42,147 nt of DNA from a virus: IMG/VR virus record IMGVR_UViG_3300025362_000020, positions 1-42,147 of that record; one strand, given 5' to 3'. Under the pieces are notes generated by a model. It saw only the letters and a list, made by a program, of their open reading frames with translations. It searched no databases and was not told the DNA's origin. Position numbers and translations under genes: made by a program. Shown piece after piece: positions 14,853-23,479 of this stretch. The stretch's first letter is position 1; every line of letters starts with the position of its first letter.

Positions 14853-15170
14853 ATGAATATTGAAAAAGTATATGAATATTTAAATAATAATTATAATATT
14901 AAATTAGCATCAGGAGCTTCTGTTTCACATTGGAATGAAATAAAACAATCAACGATGTTTTATGATTTTGATTTATATTATTTTCCAAAAATAAAAAATT
15001 TAGATATTTTTTTAAAAAGTCAGAATATTGATAAAATATATTTAGAGAGTATATTTTATAATGATACAAACGGAAGTAAAAGATTTAAAAAATCTGGATA
15101 TTTAATTAATATGGTTTTAATATCAACAAATGTAAGAGTTCAATTATGTAATATTTATTCAAATGAATAA
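14853..15170 (+). CDS. Small unknown protein, copy 1 of three tandem paralogues
   Basis: 105 aa, MNIEKVYEYLNNNYNIKL... . It shares a pattern with the next two genes: MN-x-x-K-I, a Tyr/Phe-rich strand with F-P-x-(I/L)-x-N/K-L, an I-x-x-(I/C)-Y-(I/L) strand, and a C-terminal strand ending in basic/Leu residues. Two bases follow the nuclease stop. Function unknown. Confidence 0.6.
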   Translation: MNIEKVYEYLNNNYNIKLASGASVSHWNEIKQSTMFYDFDLYYFPKIKNLDIFLKSQNIDKIYLESIFYNDTNGSKRFKKSGYLINMVLISTNVRVQLCNIYSNE

Positions 15171-15465
15171 AGATAAAATAATAAATTTTTTAATATGTAA
15201 AGGTATTGATGTTGTATCTGTAACTGCACCTATTTTTATAATAAATTATATTAAAAATAGACAAGTTTATAATGAATATCATAGTTGTAAAACATATGTT
15301 TTTCCAAATTTAAATGCATTTGTATATTATATAACAAAAACTAATAATATTAAAAAAATATACATATATGATGTAAGTAATGAAAGTCATGGTATTCTAA
15401 TTAAAATGGAAACAATATCAATAAATATAAGAATTAAATTAAAAACTCTTATAAGTCATGAATAA
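15163..15465 (+). CDS. Small unknown protein, copy 2 of three tandem paralogues
   Basis: 100 aa, MNKDKIINFLICKGIDVV... . It overlaps copy 1 by 8 bases and copy 3 by 8 bases. The clearest shared segments are YVFPNLNAFVYY (about 45-56) and IKKIYIYDV. Function unknown. Confidence 0.6.
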   Translation: MNKDKIINFLICKGIDVVSVTAPIFIINYIKNRQVYNEYHSCKTYVFPNLNAFVYYITKTNNIKKIYIYDVSNESHGILIKMETISINIRIKLKTLISHE

Positions 15466-15775
15466 AAAAGATATAGAGGAATGTCTAAATAAAAGATTTC
15501 ATGTTAAAAAACTATTATTTCCAACATTTCGCATTAATAAAACATCGTATGGAGTTTCAACATATACTTTTTCAAATATAAAATTGTTATCTAAATATTT
15601 TAGTAACACAAAGTTAAATTATTGTTATCTATATAATATTGATATAATGACTGTAAAAAATGGATATTTAAATGATAATTTTTGTATTCGTATGGCTCTA
15701 TTTCAATTTAATAAAAGAACTAGTTTAAAAAATTTAAAAAATAAATCAAAACCTAAACAAAAAATATTCATATAA
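15458..15775 (+). CDS. Small unknown protein, copy 3 of three tandem paralogues
   Basis: 105 aa, MNKKDIEECLNKRFHVKK... . It keeps the TYTFSNIKLLSKYF and NYCYLYNIDI segments of the family but has a basic C-terminal extension (KNKSKPKQKIFI). Overlaps copy 2 by 8 bases. Confidence 0.6.
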   Translation: MNKKDIEECLNKRFHVKKLLFPTFRINKTSYGVSTYTFSNIKLLSKYFSNTKLNYCYLYNIDIMTVKNGYLNDNFCIRMALFQFNKRTSLKNLKNKSKPKQKIFI

Positions 15776-15798
15776 TCATATAAAAATAAAATAATAAT

Positions 15799-16425
15799 AT
15801 GTCAAAAGAAGTTAAATTAGAAGTTAATAATAACGATGAGTTAAATGAAAAATTAAATGAATTAACGAAAGACGCATCGATTAATAAACCATCTGAAGAA
15901 GAAGTTGAACAAGCTAAAGTAGAATTTGATGAAGCTGTTGAAAAATGGGGTAAAACTATTTATAATATTGGTACACCTGAACAAGCTGAAGAATTTTGGG
16001 GTTACATTGATCATTTTATTGAAAAAAGAGTTTTTTGGCAAAAAGAAGCTTGGATGGGAGTAATTAAAATGAAAGAAGAACTTGATGCGTCGGCTATTTT
16101 ATTTAGAACTAATAAAGAATCTTTTCAATTAAGTTATCAAGCTCTTGAATTTGCAGTATTTTCTTTACAAAATTTAGGAGGTTTTGGTCTTCAATCAGCG
16201 TTAGATTTCGAATCAGAAAGTGAATTATATATAAAAGTTTTATCTGCAATGGGTGAAGAACTTGAAACATCTAGAAAAAACTTAAAAGATATTGAATTCT
16301 TACAACAAAAATGGGGAGCAATGTCTCAGGGTTTTTATCTTGAAGTTGATGATACATTAGAAGAAAAGGAAGCTGAGGAAGAATTACCTCCAGGTGTTGA
16401 AGAAGATAATAAAAAAGAAGATTAA
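15799..16425 (+). CDS. Unknown acidic helical protein
   Basis: 208 aa. Charged N- and C-terminal tails flank a helical core (about 45-180) with repeated Trp (EFWGYIDHFIEKRVFWQKEAW). No family recognised. It begins behind CATATAAAAATAAAA and ends at a strong terminator, so it closes a transcription unit. Confidence 0.62.
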   Translation: MSKEVKLEVNNNDELNEKLNELTKDASINKPSEEEVEQAKVEFDEAVEKWGKTIYNIGTPEQAEEFWGYIDHFIEKRVFWQKEAWMGVIKMKEELDASAILFRTNKESFQLSYQALEFAVFSLQNLGGFGLQSALDFESESELYIKVLSAMGEELETSRKNLKDIEFLQQKWGAMSQGFYLEVDDTLEEKEAEEELPPGVEEDNKKED

Positions 16426-16437
16426 TTAATTTAATTA

Positions 16438-16469
16438 AATCACTAAAGAATAAATTCTTTAGTGATTTT
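16438..16469 (+). terminator. Strong intrinsic terminator
   Basis: AATCACTAAAGAA (16438-16450) pairs over 13 bp with TTCTTTAGTGATT (16455-16467) around a 4-base loop, then TT. Confidence 0.85.
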
Positions 16470-16493
16470 AAGGAATATATAGAATAAAAATTC

Positions 16494-16928
16494 ATGGAAA
16501 AATTTTTGAAAAAAAATATTAGATATATTTCATTATTATTATTATTTTTATTGTGCATTAAAACGTTTCAAAGTTGTACTAGAAAAATGACAATTAATAA
16601 TAATGAAAAAAAATATAAAACTGAAATTGATTCAGTAGTTAAATCTAAAGATAATACTATTTTTGTAAAAAATAATGAAAGTGATTCACTTAAAAACGAA
16701 ATAACAACAAGAGATTTTCTTATTAAAGATTTAACTAATGAATTAAAAATTGCTGGTGTTAAAGTTAACGCAGCTGAGCGTAGAGCAAACGCTGTTCAAC
16801 AAACAGCAGAAAAAGTAAAAACTAATACAACTATTCAAGTCAGAGGAGTTGAACGTGATACTGTAAAAATTTTAGTAAAAGATACATTAAATAAAGAAAA
16901 TAAAATAGATGAAAAAATTAAATATTAA
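16494..16928 (+). CDS. N-terminally anchored coiled-coil protein (lipoprotein or spanin-like)
   Basis: 144 aa. A basic start and a hydrophobic stretch (about 10-27) end in FQSC at 25-28, which could be a lipobox with C28. A long charged helical region follows (40-110, with DSLKNEITTRDFLIKDLTNELK) typical of coiled coil. This is the layout of spanin-type or lipoprotein phage lysis proteins, but no partner is identified. Its 3' end overlaps the next gene by 20 bases. Confidence 0.55.
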   Translation: MEKFLKKNIRYISLLLLFLLCIKTFQSCTRKMTINNNEKKYKTEIDSVVKSKDNTIFVKNNESDSLKNEITTRDFLIKDLTNELKIAGVKVNAAERRANAVQQTAEKVKTNTTIQVRGVERDTVKILVKDTLNKENKIDEKIKY

Positions 16929-17658
16929 AAATAGAGGTCTTTATTGGGCTCTTATAGGAACATTTGCTACATTATATTTAGCTGTTGCATTTGTATCTAC
17001 TCTTCATGCTGTTACATTTTTTAAATTAGCAAATACTTTAGGTTTAGCTATTTTATTAGGTGGAGCTTATGAAATTGGTCAAGCAGCTGTTTTATTTTCT
17101 ATTCTTATGACAGAAAATAAAAATAGAATGTTAGCTTGGGGAATGATGTTTTTATTAACAGCATTACAAATTACAGCAAATGTTTATGCATCATTTAAAT
17201 TTATAGATGGAAGTGCTTCTATGGATTGGACATATTGGCAACGATCTATATTGTTTGCTGTAAAAGACCAATCACCTGAAGATTACAAAATTATTATATC
17301 ATGGATTTCAGGTGCTTTATTACCAATAGTAGCATTAGGAATGACAGCATTAGTTGCAGATAATATAAGATTAGCTAGAGGTGAAACATTTGATGAACCT
17401 GAAGAACTTGATGAATCTGAAGATCCAATAGAAGAATCAGAACATATAATTATTGAAAAACATAGTGAAAAAATTATAGAACCTATAGAACATAATAATA
17501 TTGTAATACCTATTAAAAAGGATTCTAAAATAACACCGATAAATAAAATTAGAGGTTGGCATTTTATGAAAGAATTTGTAGATGAAAATCATAATGTATT
17601 TGAACGAGGTAAATTTGTTAAAAATGATCCAAACAAAATCCCGTCAAAAAAAGATTAG
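16909..17658 (+). CDS. Multi-pass membrane protein; zero-frame product of a candidate -1 frameshift gene
   Basis: 249 aa. Four hydrophobic segments (about 11-32, 38-66, 73-92 and 128-148) are followed by an acidic then basic cytoplasmic-type tail (EEPEELDESEDPIEESEH; NKIRGWHFMKEF). The frame stops at TAG 17656, inside the stem of a hairpin that follows an A AAA AAA heptamer (17646-17652). A -1 slip there would add about 114 residues (see 17652-17996), giving a ~360-aa product. No family recognised; phage envelope-associated role inferred from topology only. Confidence 0.65.
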   Translation: MKKLNIKNRGLYWALIGTFATLYLAVAFVSTLHAVTFFKLANTLGLAILLGGAYEIGQAAVLFSILMTENKNRMLAWGMMFLLTALQITANVYASFKFIDGSASMDWTYWQRSILFAVKDQSPEDYKIIISWISGALLPIVALGMTALVADNIRLARGETFDEPEELDESEDPIEESEHIIIEKHSEKIIEPIEHNNIVIPIKKDSKITPINKIRGWHFMKEFVDENHNVFERGKFVKNDPNKIPSKKD

Positions 17659-17692
17659 GAACAGGTAAAAAGAAAAGGCTTCCTGTTCCTAA
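17646..17692 (+). promoter_or_regulatory. Candidate programmed -1 ribosomal frameshift element
   Basis: Heptamer A AAA AAA (17646-17652) lies exactly in X XXY YYZ phase with the upstream gene (TCA AAA AAA GAT TAG). Two bases later begins an 11-bp perfect stem, TTAGGAACAGG (17655-17665) with CCTGTTCCTAA (17682-17692), loop 16 bases. The -1 frame is open from here to 17996. It is not a terminator: the stem is followed by A, not T. A single-base homopolymer error could mimic the frame change but would not explain the stem. Confidence 0.6.
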
Positions 17693-17996
17693 AAAATCAG
17701 CCAAAGAAGTTATTGAAGAAATTCGGAAACCATCAAAGGGTGATGAATTGATAGAGAGGATTAAGGAGAATGAAAATCATACAAACATAGATACTAATAT
17801 CAAATTACCAAATGTATCTCCAGTATCCTCAGATGAACCTGACGAACAATCTAATGATGACTTTGCTAGTGTAATAAGAGATGGTGTAGAAGTTGTAGAT
17901 GTTAGGATAATACCAAAGGATGAAATTAATAAAAAACAAACAGTAGATAAGTTTGGAATTCCTGATAGCGGAAGAAGAAATTGGGATAAAATTTAA
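17652..17996 (+). CDS. -1 frame extension domain of the membrane protein
   Basis: The open frame reads RLGTGKKKRLPVPKKSAKEV... to SGRRNWDKI and stops at 17994-17996. It has no ATG near its 5' end; the only near start is TTG 17748, mid-domain. Codon and residue use are coding-like throughout, including before 17748, which favours expression by frameshifting from the upstream gene over an independent start. It is a charged, probably disordered tail with a short ordered end. Confidence 0.6.
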   Translation, partial: RLGTGKKKRLPVPKKSAKEVIEEIRKPSKGDELIERIKENENHTNIDTNIKLPNVSPVSSDEPDEQSNDDFASVIRDGVEVVDVRIIPKDEINKKQTVDKFGIPDSGRRNWDKI

Positions 17997-18019
17997 TAAC
18001 ATAGTTAATATATAAAAAC

Positions 18020-18229
18020 ATGATAGAAAAAAACCAAAAATTTAAAAAAGAATTTGAACCTCAATCAAAAGGAATAAACAAAAATTATTGTTTGTGTTGG
18101 AAAAATTGTAAACATTTTATTCCAGAAAACGAAAAAGAAAATTGTCCTATTGCTCAATCATTACTCAAATTTGATAAAAAATATGGAGTAACTACACCAG
18201 TATGGAAATGCGAAACATATGAAGAATAA
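18020..18229 (+). CDS. Small cysteine-rich protein
   Basis: 69 aa. Cysteines at about 24, 26, 30, 42 and 63 (YCLCWKNCKHF, ENCPIAQ, WKCETYEE) suggest zinc binding or a structural site. It has its own ATATATAAAAAC box directly before the ATG. Function unknown. Confidence 0.6.
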   Translation: MIEKNQKFKKEFEPQSKGINKNYCLCWKNCKHFIPENEKENCPIAQSLLKFDKKYGVTTPVWKCETYEE

Positions 18230-18290
18230 AAAAGATATTTTATAATTTTTTATTTACACATATTACATTATATTTTTTAAATATATAAAA

Positions 18291-18319
18291 AAAGCATACA
18301 TACTTTGTGTATGCTTTTA
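18291..18319 (+). terminator. Hairpin with T tract between a promoter-like box and the next gene
   Basis: AAGCATACA (18292-18300) pairs with TGTATGCTT (18308-18316), loop 7, then TTAT. It would terminate the upstream transcript. A TATATAAAA box (18281-18290) directly precedes it, so transcripts from that box would carry the hairpin at their 5' end. Confidence 0.65.
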
Positions 18320-18337
18320 TAAAATAATTTAAAAAAT

Positions 18338-19396
18338 ATGTCAACTACTACAGATGTTTTTTCAAATCCATCAAATGATTATGTATATCCAGGCTTAGCA
18401 CCATGTACTAATGTTTCTGATGATCAATATTTAAAATGGACTGATGAAGGTTTATCTATAATAAAAGGTACTGAAGAAATTTCAACTATATTGTTTAATG
18501 ATTTAAAGATTCCTATATCAGCTTATAATAAACAACAAATTATTCTTAATTCTGGTGAAGTTACATTTATTCAAGGTTTAACAAAAGGTTTATGTAATAG
18601 AACTCAAGGATTTAGTTTTCCTTCCTTAACATCTACAGATCAAGATTTAAATCAATATTTTATGCAAATTGATTTATCAGTTAATTATTATAAAAATTTT
18701 ACATATACTTATACTAATGTAGAAGCTTCTGCAAATTATGTAGGAAATTTAAGTGTTGCAGATTCTCTTAATTTTGTATTTGATAGCAACGATATAAACA
18801 TACTTTCTACTTATGACCCAAGCGTTATGAGCTTTGAAGGAACAGCTGCTGGATATGATTTTTCAATATCAAATGTAGTTCTTAATATTGTTGATACATC
18901 AACAAATACTAGTTCTCCGTTTGGACACGCAATAAATTCATCTACATTTGAATTAGTTGAAGATACATCATCAGCTATTGCTGCATGTAAATATCCAAAT
19001 ACTGGAATGCAAGGAATTATTCTAAAGGCTTTATATCCTACAGAATTTGATGATGAAGAAATATATGATGTTGATGATTGGATTTATTTAAATCATGTTT
19101 CAGATTATATTACATCTTATACTCCAATTACAATTGATTCGTCCACATATTATGAAAAATGGATAAAGGGTCTTGATATTGGTATGTCTGGATTAAGTAC
19201 AGATGAAATAATGAGTGCTGGAGATTATCTTAATTGGGTAACAGTAAATGATTATTGGAAAAAAGTAGGAGATATGTATATATGGAGTTCTGCTGAAGAT
19301 TCTACGGATTGTACAGTAAAAAACTTAATTGAAGGATTTTATGTATTTAATCCTCACACATTTCCAGTACAAATAGAATATATGGTATTTACATAA
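18338..19396 (+). CDS. Probable virion structural protein
   Basis: 352 aa, beta-rich and Ser/Thr/Asn/Tyr-rich, with few lysines (YYKNFTYTYTNVEASANYVG, TYDPSVMSFEGTAAGYDF). There is no signal peptide and no MKAK leader. Its composition matches tail or head decoration proteins, and it has an isolated transcription unit with a hairpin-bearing leader, typical of an abundant late protein. Fibre, whisker and decoration roles are all possible; no homologue recognised. Confidence 0.6.
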   Translation: MSTTTDVFSNPSNDYVYPGLAPCTNVSDDQYLKWTDEGLSIIKGTEEISTILFNDLKIPISAYNKQQIILNSGEVTFIQGLTKGLCNRTQGFSFPSLTSTDQDLNQYFMQIDLSVNYYKNFTYTYTNVEASANYVGNLSVADSLNFVFDSNDINILSTYDPSVMSFEGTAAGYDFSISNVVLNIVDTSTNTSSPFGHAINSSTFELVEDTSSAIAACKYPNTGMQGIILKALYPTEFDDEEIYDVDDWIYLNHVSDYITSYTPITIDSSTYYEKWIKGLDIGMSGLSTDEIMSAGDYLNWVTVNDYWKKVGDMYIWSSAEDSTDCTVKNLIEGFYVFNPHTFPVQIEYMVFT

Positions 19397-19409
19397 AATA
19401 ATAATAAAT

Positions 19410-19835
19410 ATGAGAGCTAAGTTTATAAATAAAGAAAATAGTATATCAGAATATGGTATTGAAAATATTGATTTTTCACCTGCAACAAGATGGTTTCAAG
19501 ATGAACCAAAAGTTATGTATCGAATCAAAACTAAAAAGGCAGTTGATTTTAAAAGTGATGATGATACTGAATTAGCGCATTTTAAACAAACTTGTTTTAA
19601 ACATGATATCAAATTTACTGAAACTAAAGTTAAAATGAATGAAGCATTGAAATTTGTTGAGAAAATACATCCATGTGCAAAATGTATTAAAGATATTTTA
19701 AAATATCAAGGAAAACCTGAAGATCAACGAAAATCTAAAATAATGTATTCTGAAGAAAATCTTGAAAATCTTGAAGATGAAAAGATTAAAAATATATGGA
19801 GGGAGCTTCACCATCCACAAGGAAGAGCATGGTAA
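19410..19835 (+). CDS. Unknown protein with MRAKFINKE leader
   Basis: 141 aa. The MRAKFINKENSI leader is one residue longer than usual before Glu. It has a C-x-x-C pair in HPCAKCIKDIL and an HHPQGRAW C-terminus. No ankyrin repeat. It lies one base before the next MKAK gene, so the two form a unit. Confidence 0.6.
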   Translation: MRAKFINKENSISEYGIENIDFSPATRWFQDEPKVMYRIKTKKAVDFKSDDDTELAHFKQTCFKHDIKFTETKVKMNEALKFVEKIHPCAKCIKDILKYQGKPEDQRKSKIMYSEENLENLEDEKIKNIWRELHHPQGRAW

Positions 19836-19836
19836 T

Positions 19837-20628
19837 ATGAAAGCTAAATTTGTAAATGAAAGTTTAAGTATTTTAAAACCTAAATCTAATGATGAAATAT
19901 TAGATAATCTTAAAAATTTAAATTCTGATGATTTATTATTTAAATCCTCTGAAATTGGTTTTATAAAGGGTGTTGAATTAGCTTTAGAAAGAGGGGCTGA
20001 TATGCATGCTAATGATGATCATGCTTTAAGATATGCTTCGGGAAATGGTCATGTTGAAGTTGTAAAAGTTTTGCTTGACGCTGGGGCTAATGTGCATGCT
20101 AATGATGATTATGCATTAAGGTGGGCTTCTGAAATTGGTCATGATAAAGTTGTTAAATTATTGCTTAATGCTGGGGCTGATATGCATGCTAATGATGATC
20201 ATGCTTTAAGATATGCTTCGGGAAATGGTCATGTTGAAGTTGTAAAAGTTTTGCTTGACGCTGGGGCTAATGTGCATGCTAATGATGATGTTGCTTTAAG
20301 ATGGGCTTCTGAAAATGGTCATGATAAAGTTGTTAAATTATTGCTTAATGCTGGGGCTGATGTGCATACTAATGATGATCATGCTTTAAGGATGGCTTCT
20401 GAAATTGGTCATGATAAAGTTGTTAAATTATTGCTTAATAATAGGGCAAATGTTCATGCCGGAAATAATGAAGCTTTAAAATATGCTTCTAATAATGGTC
20501 ATGTTGAAGTTGTAAAAGTTTTGCTTGACGCTGGGGCTAATGTGCATGCTAATGATGATGTTGCTTTAAGATGGGCTTCTGAAAATGGTCATGTTGAAGT
20601 TGTAGAATTATTAAAAAAATATATATAA
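19837..20628 (+). CDS. Ankyrin-repeat protein with MKAKFVNE leader
   Basis: 263 aa from ATG 19837; an earlier in-frame ATG at 19762 lies inside the upstream gene. Leader MKAKFVNE, then SLSILKPKSNDEILDNLKNL, an N-cap (KSSEIGFIKGVELALERGADMH), six full 30-residue ankyrin units and a final ELLKKYI cap. It contains a ~115-bp segment repeated identically 180 bp apart. Close paralogue of the genes at 2812 and 28951. Confidence 0.85.
   Translation: MKAKFVNESLSILKPKSNDEILDNLKNLNSDDLLFKSSEIGFIKGVELALERGADMHANDDHALRYASGNGHVEVVKVLLDAGANVHANDDYALRWASEIGHDKVVKLLLNAGADMHANDDHALRYASGNGHVEVVKVLLDAGANVHANDDVALRWASENGHDKVVKLLLNAGADVHTNDDHALRMASEIGHDKVVKLLLNNRANVHAGNNEALKYASNNGHVEVVKVLLDAGANVHANDDVALRWASENGHVEVVELLKKYI
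19995..20600 (+). repeat. Ankyrin-coding direct repeats, including a 180-bp duplication
   Basis: The stretch from GCTGATATGCATGCTAATGA near 19997 through GGTCATGTTGAAGTTGTAAA and on to GCTAATGATGAT recurs unchanged 180 bp later near 20177. It spans two 90-bp ankyrin units. A third partial copy lies at about 20500-20560. Confidence 0.8.
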
Positions 20629-20638
20629 AATAAAAAAT

Positions 20639-21943
20639 ATGAAGGCTAAATCAATAAAAGAAGATATAAATTTTAATTATCCAATATCTCAAAAAGATCG
20701 TTTAAATCGTAATCAAAAAATGAAAAATTATGCGTATGGAATTCAATCTGAATTCAAACGACTTGGATTTGATATTGATTCTACAAATATTAAAGACGGG
20801 TTTTTAATAATTTATTTTGGTGAAAAAGAAAGAATTACGGATGATAATCCAGATATAAAACGTATATTATCTGATTTAAATATTAATAAGTGGACTACTT
20901 TTAAAAACAAAAATGAAAATTATAAACTTATTTGTAATTTAAGAGATGTTGAAATAGCATTAACTGAGAATATTGGTGGTGGTGGAGGAGCTGGATATGC
21001 TGTTTGGGGTGGAGGAGCTGGACGTAGTTTTGGAAATCCTTCTGGTGGTGCAAAATTTGGTGGTAGAGGATTTGGTTTTGGCAGTTCTGGAAATCTTACA
21101 GGCGGTCCAAATCTTATGTATACTTATGATGTAAAACCATTAACTCAAGATTTACAACAAAAACCAACTCCACAAGATGGCGAAGAAGTTATTCATACAG
21201 GAAGTGTTATTAAGGGAAATATTCTAAATAATGGTAAAGAAATAGAAGGTCAAATAACACATATTGAACAAGACGGAGATAATAACATTTTATGGTATAC
21301 TGTTATAGATGATGAACAACGAATTCAAAAAGTTGATCCAACTTCTATTTATTTAATAAATCCAGAAGAATCTGAATTTATAGATATGATAGATCCATTT
21401 GATGAAATTGAAGACCAAAGAGAAATGAAAACTGTTGATGAAAGTTTAAATGAAAGTCCTGACAATATTCCAGGTACAACATATGGATATGAATCCTTAG
21501 ATTCATATCCATTTGGTTCTTCACAACAAGGTAATGTATTTATTGGACCAGAAGGTCAATCTCATGCTAAAATTGATAAAATAGAAGATTTCCCTTATCA
21601 TCAAGGTAGAATATGGGTTAAGCACCAATTTATTTCATTTTGGGAAGCACCTAGTAAAAAGGAATTAATTAATATTTTAAATCAATTAGAATTAAAATTT
21701 GATGATGTATATACATTTTCTATTGAAATCAAAGATGATGACGAAGAATGGAATATTTATACATTAGATTTTTATCCTGATAATATTAAAAATAATATTA
21801 GTATAAATAGAAGTGATCATGTTAAATCACCACTAAATAAAAAAATTAAAAAACTTCCTAAGGGTTTGGGTTCTAATAAATTATTACCTATTCAACAACG
21901 ATTTAAAATGCACCAATACGAAAATTTTTATCCTAATATATAA
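20639..21943 (+). CDS. Gly-rich protein with MKAKSIKE leader
   Basis: 434 aa. Leader MKAKSIKED, a small N-terminal domain to about 110, then a Gly-rich stretch (115-155, with GGGGGAGYAVWGGGAGRSFG and FGGRGFGFG) ending in NLMYTYDVKPL. A beta domain follows (190-240, VIKGNILNNGKEIEGQITHIE). A second internal VDESLNES motif near 273-280 resembles the leader. The C-terminal domain (about 300-434) contains WVKHQFISFWEAPSK. I associate the Gly-rich linker style with large T4-like phages but cannot name the family. Possibly a processed head protein. Confidence 0.6.
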   Translation: MKAKSIKEDINFNYPISQKDRLNRNQKMKNYAYGIQSEFKRLGFDIDSTNIKDGFLIIYFGEKERITDDNPDIKRILSDLNINKWTTFKNKNENYKLICNLRDVEIALTENIGGGGGAGYAVWGGGAGRSFGNPSGGAKFGGRGFGFGSSGNLTGGPNLMYTYDVKPLTQDLQQKPTPQDGEEVIHTGSVIKGNILNNGKEIEGQITHIEQDGDNNILWYTVIDDEQRIQKVDPTSIYLINPEESEFIDMIDPFDEIEDQREMKTVDESLNESPDNIPGTTYGYESLDSYPFGSSQQGNVFIGPEGQSHAKIDKIEDFPYHQGRIWVKHQFISFWEAPSKKELINILNQLELKFDDVYTFSIEIKDDDEEWNIYTLDFYPDNIKNNISINRSDHVKSPLNKKIKKLPKGLGSNKLLPIQQRFKMHQYENFYPNI

Positions 21944-21994
21944 TTTTCTCAATATTTTTTATTATTTTAGCTTTTATAATTAATTTTTATAAAA

Positions 21995-22669
21995 ATGGCT
22001 AATCTTTTAAAACCTAAAAAAATTGCAAATATTTTAGAATTACTTATTACTATGTATGGTACAGATTATGAATCTATATTACAAAAATCTATATCAATTA
22101 ATTCCAGAGCTGGTGTACATTACGCATTTAAATTAATGAAAAAAGAAAATAATAAGTATATTTACGATGCTGATATGGTTTTTGATGCCGTGCAATGTAA
22201 TAATATTTATATGGTTAAATATTTAATAAACAAAACAAATGAATTAGATAATGTAGATTATGATGAATTTCTTGAATATGCAGTAGAATATCATAATTTA
22301 CATATTGTAAAATATTTTTTGGGAAAGGGTGCTAATATAAATTGTAATTTCGGGTTTCCTTTAGAATTAGCTATTGACGAAGAAAATTTTAAAATGGCTA
22401 AATATTTATTAGAACATGGAGCTACAATTAATAATGATACACATTTATTAGATTTTATAGCAGCAGAGTTAAAATGGCCTGAAATATTAATTAAACATAT
22501 CAAAAAAATAAATATGGATTATATATCTTATGGAATCCAAAACAATAATTTAATTTTAATTAAAAAATTAGTACGACATGGTGTTACTATATCATTTGAC
22601 GATGTAATAGAAGCATTAGAATTAGAAAATATTAAAATAGTAAAATATTTAGTAAAACAAATAGATTAA
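21995..22669 (+). CDS. Divergent ankyrin protein lacking the MKAK leader
   Basis: 224 aa. It starts MANLLKPKKIANILELL, reminiscent of the LLKPKS block but without MKAK-x-x-x-E. Five or six degenerate ankyrin units follow (NIYMVKYLINKTNELD, LHIVKYFLGKGANINCN, FKMAKYLLEHGATINND, LILIKKLVRHGVTI). These are far more diverged from one another than the DNA-identical arrays at 2812 and 19837. It converges on the minus-strand glycosyltransferase gene, overlapping it by four bases. Confidence 0.7.
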   Translation: MANLLKPKKIANILELLITMYGTDYESILQKSISINSRAGVHYAFKLMKKENNKYIYDADMVFDAVQCNNIYMVKYLINKTNELDNVDYDEFLEYAVEYHNLHIVKYFLGKGANINCNFGFPLELAIDEENFKMAKYLLEHGATINNDTHLLDFIAAELKWPEILIKHIKKINMDYISYGIQNNNLILIKKLVRHGVTISFDDVIEALELENIKIVKYLVKQID

Positions 22670-23475
22670 ATCCAAGGTATATTAAAGTTATGAATTTTTT
22701 GACTTAATTTTTTAACTTTAACATTATGATCAGGAACATTAAATAACATAATAGCATTTTGCCCTTCTTTCCATGTTTCCCAACGCTCAACAGCTTTATT
22801 AATTAAATCTTTTTCAAAATGATTTTTAGCACTCCAATTAACTAATTTCTTTCTTATATCTTTTCTTATCCAAGCAGCATGACCCATTCTTAAGGTTTCA
22901 TCTGGAAAAACATATGTTCCTAAATTGGATGGGTTATTAATCCTTCTAGTAGGATCTGTAGGTCCTGGAGCTGGACCATTATATGTATAGTTAAAGAATG
23001 TCGAATGAATAAAAGGAACAAATGGTCTAAATGGATAAACTAAATAATGTTCAAAATCTCTATAATAATTTACATAAGAACAATATGTAATACTCCACCC
23101 ATTTTTACTTATTAAATCTTTAGCATTTCGAAATTGAGATGCATCATAAAATTCATCAGCATCAGTCGACATTACATGAGAGATTCCTTTTTTTCGCATT
23201 AATTCTATTCCCATATTTCTTTTATCACATTCTTGTTCTCTAGAATATTTGGAAAAATTAGGTTTAAATTCAATTAATTCATCTATTAATCCAATTTCTT
23301 TAAGACGATACAATTCATCCATATCTTCTTTTGCTATTGGATTTTTCCAATAAGATTTTTGTTGCCAAATAGCATTAACTACATCTACTTGATCTCTTAT
23401 TTCTAATAACAATGGTTCTAATAATTCTGATGCATCAAATGCATTAATATTCATAGCAAGTGATTTAATAGCCAT
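22666..23475 (-). CDS. Glycosyltransferase-like protein (GT-A, DxD)
   Basis: 269 aa. CDKRNMGIELMRKKGISHVMSTDADEFYD (about 83-111) has the helix-strand-DxD arrangement of family-2-like GT-A enzymes; D-A-D would bind metal and nucleotide sugar. HAAWIRKD (about 200) is a plausible acceptor-side loop. Phage enzymes of this type modify DNA bases, virion proteins or host glycans; nothing here distinguishes these. It is the third gene of the thyA-folA unit, so nucleotide or DNA modification is attractive but unproven. Confidence 0.6.
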   Translation of the reverse strand: MAIKSLAMNINAFDASELLEPLLLEIRDQVDVVNAIWQQKSYWKNPIAKEDMDELYRLKEIGLIDELIEFKPNFSKYSREQECDKRNMGIELMRKKGISHVMSTDADEFYDASQFRNAKDLISKNGWSITYCSYVNYYRDFEHYLVYPFRPFVPFIHSTFFNYTYNGPAPGPTDPTRRINNPSNLGTYVFPDETLRMGHAAWIRKDIRKKLVNWSAKNHFEKDLINKAVERWETWKEGQNAIMLFNVPDHNVKVKKLSQKIHNFNIPWI

Positions 23476-23479
23476 ATTT

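Noticed and set aside
16271-16558. Minus-strand frame spanning a terminator and the start of the spanin-like gene
   Set aside because: It crosses a strong terminator and the poly-Asn/Phe/Leu composition is that of antisense AT-rich DNA.
17655-17692. Inverted repeat considered as an intrinsic terminator
   Set aside because: The stem is followed by A residues and the -1 coding frame continues through it; better read as a frameshift stimulator.
20613-20640. A AAA AAA at the end of the 19837 ankyrin gene linking to the next MKAK gene
   Set aside because: The -1 frame meets TAA at 20631 and is not in phase with ATG 20639.
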